Source of the DNA: CADEEX01 sp964577955
Lineage (GTDB): Bacteria; Acidobacteriota; Vicinamibacteria; Vicinamibacterales; CAVVIG01
Assembly (NCBI GenBank): GCA_964577955.1
Contig: CAZOAZ010000003.1
Location: 182,247-246,246 of the forward strand
DNA: 64,000 nt
Direction: 5' to 3'
The notes beneath the pieces are model-generated. The model was not told the origin of the DNA. It saw only the letters and a list, made by a program, of their open reading frames with translations, and did not search any database. Of the stretch, positions 60,035 through 64,000 are shown piece after piece (position 1 is the stretch's first letter; each line of letters opens with the position of its first letter). The position numbers were made by a program, and so were the translations under genes.

Positions 60035-61228
60035 TTGTCCACTCCGCACTTCGTGTCCGCGATCATCGCCGCCGGAGGGCGCGGGCGCCGCTTTGGCGGG
60101 ACGGTGCCCAAGCAGCTCGTCTCGGTCAACGGGCGGTCCGTCCTCGAGCGGAGCGTCGCGCTGTTTCTCGAGCACCCGGAAGTCCACGAACTCGTCGTGG
60201 CGCTGCCGCCCGAGACGGTCGGCGATCCGCCACCGTATCTGGTGGCGACGCCGAAGACGGTGCGTGTGGTGGCCGGTGGGGAACGCCGCCAGGATTCGGT
60301 GCTGAACGCGTTTCGCGCCGTCAGCGATCGATCGGATTTGGTCGTCATCCACGATGCGGCGCGCCCGTTCGCGAGCGCTGAGCTCGTGTCGCGGACGATT
60401 GCCGCCGCGTTCGAAGCGGGCGCGGCGCTGGCCGCGCTGCCGGCGAGCGACACCGTGAAGCAGGCGGGTCCGCTGATCGACGGCGGCCCCTTTGTGGCCG
60501 GGACGCTGCCGCGCGAGTCGATCTATCTGGCCCAGACGCCGCAGGCGTTTCGTCGCGCGGTGCTCAGAGAGGCGCTGGCGTTCAGCGCGACCGGTGTGGA
60601 CGTGACCGACGAAGCCACGCTGGCCGAGCGCGCCGGGTATCCGGTTCGCCTGGTGACCGGCGAGCCGGCCAACATCAAGCTGACCAATCCGGAGGATTTG
60701 AACGTGGCGCAGTCGATCGCGCGATCGCACGCGCCGGGGCCGGCGCGTACCGGGCGGGCCGGCACCGGCTACGACTTGCACCGGCTGGTGACGGGGCGGC
60801 CGCTCATTCTGGGCGGCGTCACGATTCCCGCCGAGCGCGGCGCGCTGGGGCACTCCGATGCGGATGTCGTCTGTCACGCCGTGACCGACGCGATTCTCGG
60901 CGCCGTCGGCCTTGGCGACATCGGCCGTCACTTTCCAGATTCCGATCCGCGCTGGAAAGGCGCGTCGAGTCTCGACCTGCTGGCGCGCGCCACCGCGCTC
61001 GTCGCCGAGCACGGCTACCAGGTGGGCAACGTCGACGTGACCGTGATTCTGGAGGCGCCCAAGATCAAGGGCTACATCGAGCCGATGCGCGCCCATCTCG
61101 CCAAGGTCCTGGGTGTCGAGATCGAGCGCGTGAGTATCAAGGGCAAGACCAACGAAGGCATGGACGCCATCGGCCGCGGCGAAGCGATTGCCGCGCACGC
61201 CGTGGCGCTCTTACGTTCGCGCACCTAG
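60035..61228 (+). CDS. ispDF: Bifunctional IspD-IspF (MEP cytidylyltransferase / cyclodiphosphate synthase)
   Basis: 397 residues from TTG at 60035; GTG at 60053 is an alternative. The IspD half (about 1-228) has SAIIAAGGRGRRFGGTVPKQ, VVIHDAARPF and EPANIKLTNPEDL. The IspF half (about 238-397) has GTGYDLHRLV, LGHSDADVVCHAVTDA and FPDSDPRWKGASS with the zinc and substrate residues. The fusion performs steps 3 and 5 of the MEP pathway, with IspE (48962-49882) between them. The stop codon is in the first unit of the next array. Confidence 0.96.
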   Translation: MSTPHFVSAIIAAGGRGRRFGGTVPKQLVSVNGRSVLERSVALFLEHPEVHELVVALPPETVGDPPPYLVATPKTVRVVAGGERRQDSVLNAFRAVSDRSDLVVIHDAARPFASAELVSRTIAAAFEAGAALAALPASDTVKQAGPLIDGGPFVAGTLPRESIYLAQTPQAFRRAVLREALAFSATGVDVTDEATLAERAGYPVRLVTGEPANIKLTNPEDLNVAQSIARSHAPGPARTGRAGTGYDLHRLVTGRPLILGGVTIPAERGALGHSDADVVCHAVTDAILGAVGLGDIGRHFPDSDPRWKGASSLDLLARATALVAEHGYQVGNVDVTVILEAPKIKGYIEPMRAHLAKVLGVEIERVSIKGKTNEGMDAIGRGEAIAAHAVALLRSRT

Positions 61229-61260
61229 AACCCAGCATTTAGCACCTAGAACCTAGGACC
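61226..61260. repeat. Heptanucleotide array, TAGMACC type
   Basis: Five units at exact 7-nt steps (61226, 61233, 61240, 61247, 61254): TAGAACC, CAGCATT, TAGCACC, TAGAACC, TAGGACC. It begins at the ispDF stop codon and ends 11 nt before gltX. Confidence 0.88.
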
Positions 61261-61271
61261 AAAACCAGCCC

Positions 61272-62774
61272 ATGCGTTTGCGTTTTGCCCCCAGTCCCAC
61301 CGGTCAGCTGCACGTCGGCAACGTGCGGACGGCCATCTTCAACTGGCTCCTGGCGCGCGGCCATGGCGGTACGTTCATCCTGCGGATTGAAGACACCGAC
61401 GCCGAGCGTTCGACGCTCGAATCCGAGGCCAGCATCGTGCGCGACTTGCGCTGGCTGGGGATCGACTGGGACGAGGGGCCGGATATCGGCGGGGCGCGGG
61501 GACCGTACCGGCAATCCGAGCGTCTACACTTATACACCTCGTACGCGAACGAGCTGCTCGCGGCCGGCCGGGCGTATCACTGCTTCTGTTCCGTAGAAAA
61601 ACTCGATGCCGAGCGGCGCGCGGCTGTCGCCGCCGGCCGTCCGGCGCTCTATGCCGGTACCTGCCGCGGACTGACCGCGGCTGAAGCCGACGCGCGCATC
61701 GCTGGCGGCGCGCGGCCGGCGATCCGCTTCCGGGTCGAAAGCGATCGGGAGGTCGTCTTCATCGACGGCGTCCGCGGCGAAGTGCGGTTTCACACCAGCG
61801 TCATCGGCGATCCGATCATCGTCCGTGCCGACGGCATGCCGGCGTACAACTTCGCGGTGGTCGTCGATGATGGGCTGATGGCGGTGACGCATGTGATTCG
61901 CGGCGAGGATCACATTTCGAACACGCCGCGCCAGCTGTTGATGTACGAGGCGCTCGGTTTCGCGCCGCCGTCGTTTGCGCACCTCGCGATGGTCATGGGG
62001 CCGGATCACACGCCGCTCTCGAAGCGTCACGGCGTGACCTCGGTCGCGGAGTTCCGTGACAAAGGCTATCTGCCGGAGGCGCTGATCAACTATCTGGCGC
62101 TCATCGGCTGGTCGCCCGGGGGCGGCGACGAACTGCTGCCGGTGGACGAACTGGCCCGCCGCTTCTCGCTGGACGGCGTGGTGTCGAGCGCCGGTGTGTT
62201 CGATGAGGAGAAGCTGGCGTGGGTGAATCGCCACTACCTGAAACTGGCCGCTCCGGAGCGCCTGGCGGAACTGTCGTTGCCGTTTTTTCAGCGCGCCGGC
62301 ATCACGTTGACACCGTCGGACCAAGGGCTGACGTTCCTGGCGTCGGTGTTGCCGATTGCGTCCGAGTCGGTCGATCGCCTGGATCACGTTCCGGGGCGGC
62401 TGGCATTCCTGTTTCAGTACGCGCCGGCGATGACGTTGAGCGACGCGGCGATTCGCGACGAAATGCGGGCGGTGGGAGCCCGGGCCGTGGTCCGGGCGCT
62501 GGCCGAGGAACTGGCCGCGGCGCCGCGGCTGGATCGCGAGCGGTTCAGGGCCGTCGCCAATGAGGTCAAGAAGCGGACCGGACAAAAGGCGCGGGCGCTG
62601 TTTCATCCGATTCGCGTGGCGCTGACGGGACGCGCGGAAGGACCGGAGCTCGATCTCTCGGTGCCGGCAATCGATCGTGGAGCGGAACTGCCGGCGGCGG
62701 CCGGCCTGCCGCCAATCCTGGGCTGCCGCGAGCGCGCGGCGCTGTTTGCCGCAGCGCTCGAAGCGTTGGAGTAG
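61272..62774 (+). CDS. gltX: Glutamyl-tRNA synthetase
   Basis: 500 residues, class I. The HIGH-type motif is in RFAPSPTGQLHVGNVRTAIF, and the KMSKS-type loop is PLSKRHGVTSV. FILRIEDTDAERS and IRGEDHISNTPRQ are typical. It charges tRNA-Glu; whether it also charges tRNA-Gln cannot be told. Heptanucleotide arrays lie on both sides. Confidence 0.96.
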   Translation: MRLRFAPSPTGQLHVGNVRTAIFNWLLARGHGGTFILRIEDTDAERSTLESEASIVRDLRWLGIDWDEGPDIGGARGPYRQSERLHLYTSYANELLAAGRAYHCFCSVEKLDAERRAAVAAGRPALYAGTCRGLTAAEADARIAGGARPAIRFRVESDREVVFIDGVRGEVRFHTSVIGDPIIVRADGMPAYNFAVVVDDGLMAVTHVIRGEDHISNTPRQLLMYEALGFAPPSFAHLAMVMGPDHTPLSKRHGVTSVAEFRDKGYLPEALINYLALIGWSPGGGDELLPVDELARRFSLDGVVSSAGVFDEEKLAWVNRHYLKLAAPERLAELSLPFFQRAGITLTPSDQGLTFLASVLPIASESVDRLDHVPGRLAFLFQYAPAMTLSDAAIRDEMRAVGARAVVRALAEELAAAPRLDRERFRAVANEVKKRTGQKARALFHPIRVALTGRAEGPELDLSVPAIDRGAELPAAAGLPPILGCRERAALFAAALEALE

Positions 62775-62783
62775 GAACGCCGT

Positions 62784-62880
62784 GCATTGCGCACTTCGCA
62801 CCGCGCCCGCCCTTGCGCCCTTGCACCCGGCACTGCGCACGCCGCACAGCACGGTGCGCCCTGCACGTTGCACCGCGCAC
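62784..62880. repeat. Heptanucleotide array, NNGCACN type
   Basis: GC(A/G)C-type cores near 62784, 62791, 62798, 62805, 62817, 62823, 62830, 62837, 62844, 62849, 62856, 62863, 62870 and 62877 keep a 7-nt phase with a few slips. It fills the gltX-rlmB spacer. Confidence 0.82.
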
Positions 62881-62890
62881 TGGTTGTGAC

Positions 62891-63613
62891 ATGCCGGTGA
62901 TCTACGGCGTCAACCCCGTGCTCGAGTCGTTGAAGACCGGGCGCGTGCGCGCCGTCCGGGTCGCCGAACGGACCAATGCGCGCGTGGCCGAATTGATTGC
63001 CATCGCGGAGCGCGCCGGCGTTGCGGTGAAGCGCGTGTCGGCGAATGAGCTCGATCGCGCCACGCGCGGCGCGGTCCATCAAGGCGTGGTGGCAGACGTT
63101 GCCGGGCGAGAGCAGTTTGATGTCCCGGGCCTGGTCAACGGTGCCGCGGGCGTGCCACTTTTGGTCGTTCTGGACGGCATCGAGGATCCGCACAACGTCG
63201 GGGCGATCCTGCGAACGGTTGATGCCGCAGGAGGCGACGGCGTGATTCGCCAGTCGCGGCACGCGGCGGCGCTCGACGGGGCAGCGGCCAAGGCCTCGGC
63301 GGGGGCCCTGTCGCACGTGCGGGTGGCCGATGTGGTCAACATCGCGCGGGCGCTCGAAGAATTGAAGGAGGCCGGCGTCTGGACCGTCGGCCTTTCGGGA
63401 TCTTCAGATAAACGTTTGACTGATATAGACTTGACGATCCCAACGGCGTTTGTGCTGGGGGCCGAGGGGACTGGGTTGCGACGGCTGGTGCGCGAACGTT
63501 GCGACTGGCTGGCGGCGATTCCGATGCGTGGTCACGTTCAAAGCTTGAACGTGTCGGTGGCGGCGGGGATTGCGCTGTTCGAGGCGGTCCGGCAGCGAAG
63601 CTCAGCCGGATAG
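62891..63613 (+). CDS. rlmB: 23S rRNA (guanosine-2'-O)-methyltransferase RlmB
   Basis: 240 residues from ATG at 62891 (MPVIYGVNPVLESL). The N-terminal substrate-recruiting domain is followed by the SPOUT (TrmH) knot: VLDGIEDPHNVGAILRTV, VLGAEGTGLRRLVRE and IPMRGHVQSLNVSVAAGIALFE. It methylates G2251 of 23S rRNA. tRNA genes follow 73 nt downstream, a known rlmB neighbourhood. Confidence 0.95.
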   Translation: MPVIYGVNPVLESLKTGRVRAVRVAERTNARVAELIAIAERAGVAVKRVSANELDRATRGAVHQGVVADVAGREQFDVPGLVNGAAGVPLLVVLDGIEDPHNVGAILRTVDAAGGDGVIRQSRHAAALDGAAAKASAGALSHVRVADVVNIARALEELKEAGVWTVGLSGSSDKRLTDIDLTIPTAFVLGAEGTGLRRLVRERCDWLAAIPMRGHVQSLNVSVAAGIALFEAVRQRSSAG

Positions 63614-63640
63614 GCCGCCAATCGTCTGACCGGCCGTGCC

Positions 63641-63670
63641 TTGCGTGCGTGGCACAGGACGTGCTAAAGT
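63641..63670 (+). promoter_or_regulatory. Candidate promoter of the tRNA-Thr-Tyr-Gly operon
   Basis: TTGCGT (63641-63646), an 18-bp spacer and TAAAGT (63665-63670) with TGC just before it (extended -10). Transcription would begin about 9 nt before tRNA-Thr. The arms GTGGCAC and GTGCCAC overlap the -10 region. Confidence 0.5.
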
Positions 63671-63685
63671 GCCACTTTTGTTTTG

Positions 63686-63762
63686 GCTGGCGTAGCTCAG
63701 GCCGGTAGAGCAGCTGATTTGTAATCAGCAGGTCGGGGGTTCGAATCCCTTCGCCAGCTCCA
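63686..63762 (+). tRNA. tRNA-Thr (TGT)
   Basis: 77 nt, acceptor GCTGGCG/CGCCAGC, anticodon stem GCTGA/TCAGC with loop TTTGTAA (anticodon TGT), T loop TTCGAAT, and encoded CCA. Confidence 0.96.
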
Positions 63763-63851
63763 TCTGAGCACCAAAAAGCCGCAGGCGCGGAACTATCGGG
63801 CAGACCGGGAACACACACAGCGAACGCACGGATTCCAAACACACACAGTTT

Positions 63852-63938
63852 GGCGAGGTAGCGAAGCGGTCAAACGCAGCAGACTGTAAATCTGTCGCCC
63901 TAGCGGCTTCGAAGGTTCGAGTCCTTCCCTCGCCACCA
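63852..63938 (+). tRNA. tRNA-Tyr (GTA)
   Basis: 87 nt with the long variable arm of class II tRNA. Acceptor GGCGAGG/CCTCGCC, loop CTGTAAA (anticodon GTA), encoded CCA. Confidence 0.96.
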
Positions 63939-63967
63939 ACTTGGGCACGAAAGCGCGAGAGGGATTT

Positions 63968-64000
63968 GCGGGAGTAACTCAGTGGTAGAGTCACAGCCTT
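63968..64000 (+). tRNA. tRNA-Gly (probably TCC), 3' end outside window
   Basis: The 5' 33 nt are present: GCGGGAG acceptor strand, D arm with AGTGGTAGAG, anticodon stem ACAGC and the first loop bases CTT, so the first anticodon base is T. With Thr-Tyr before it, the order fits the tRNA cluster that precedes tuf in many bacteria. Confidence 0.85.

Overview
The window is a high-GC, almost gap-free stretch of a Gram-negative bacterial chromosome. No spacer exceeds about 210 bases. The envelope genes (porin, heptose synthesis, a WaaF-type glycosyltransferase, an O-antigen ligase, a LolB-like lipoprotein) show an LPS-type outer membrane. A PEP-CTERM protein, an ECF sigma factor divergent from a large Ser/Thr kinase, a giant secreted beta-helix protein and common GTG/TTG starts suggest an Acidobacteriota-like lineage, perhaps Vicinamibacteria. 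That placement is an inference; no rRNA gene is present to test it.

Layout. 1-5.5 kb: a hybrid sensor kinase cut by the window edge, then a porin / CuA-type cupredoxin / di-heme peroxidase-like operon. 5.6-8.5 kb: TerB-like, EAL-HDOD and CBS-domain proteins and a small secreted protein. 8.5-14 kb: an lhr-nei DNA repair pair on the minus strand. 14.2-16.1 kb: a small coiled-coil protein and a SagB-type double nitroreductase. 16.2-28.1 kb: a complex I operon in the order A-B-C-[gmhA]-D-E-F-H-J-K-L-M-N. It has no nuoG or nuoI and carries a sedoheptulose-7-phosphate isomerase gene between nuoC and nuoD. 28.2-39.2 kb: ECF sigma factor and Ser/Thr kinase-ATPase, a 1991-residue mosaic surface protein and a PEP-CTERM protein. 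39.2-42.6 kb: SemiSWEET, two unrecognised genes, a cold-shock protein and purH. 42.6-46.1 kb (minus strand): hldA, an O-antigen ligase, a GT9 glycosyltransferase and a Trm112-like protein. 46.2-64 kb: a long plus-strand housekeeping run, TPR / lolB-like / ispE / tRNA-Gln / prs / rplY / pth / rpsF / rpsR / rplI / dnaB / alr / radA / PIN-TRAM / plsC / ispDF / gltX / rlmB / tRNA-Thr-Tyr-Gly. Its order recalls both Bacillus (prs-ctc-pth; radA-yacL-ispD-ispF-gltX-rlmB) and E. coli (lolB-ispE-prs).

How the genes fit together. The complex I membrane arm and NADH module feed respiration. GmhA and HldA are two steps of ADP-heptose synthesis, and the GT9 enzyme and ligase would use such sugars in LPS. 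IspE and IspDF cover three MEP-pathway steps. The 46-64 kb run is mostly translation, replication and repair.

The most unusual signal lies between genes. Spacers from 44.8 to 62.9 kb hold degenerate tandem arrays with different sequences but the same strict 7-nt period (CCCCAGT, TGGAACC, TGCAAWW, GGTGCNN/NNGCACC), like the STRR repeats of filamentous cyanobacteria. A separate 27-nt palindromic REP-like element, with core GACMGGCTTYAGCCKGTC, occurs seven times. It sits at convergent gene ends and has been absorbed into the coding ends of nuoM and the sigma factor gene.
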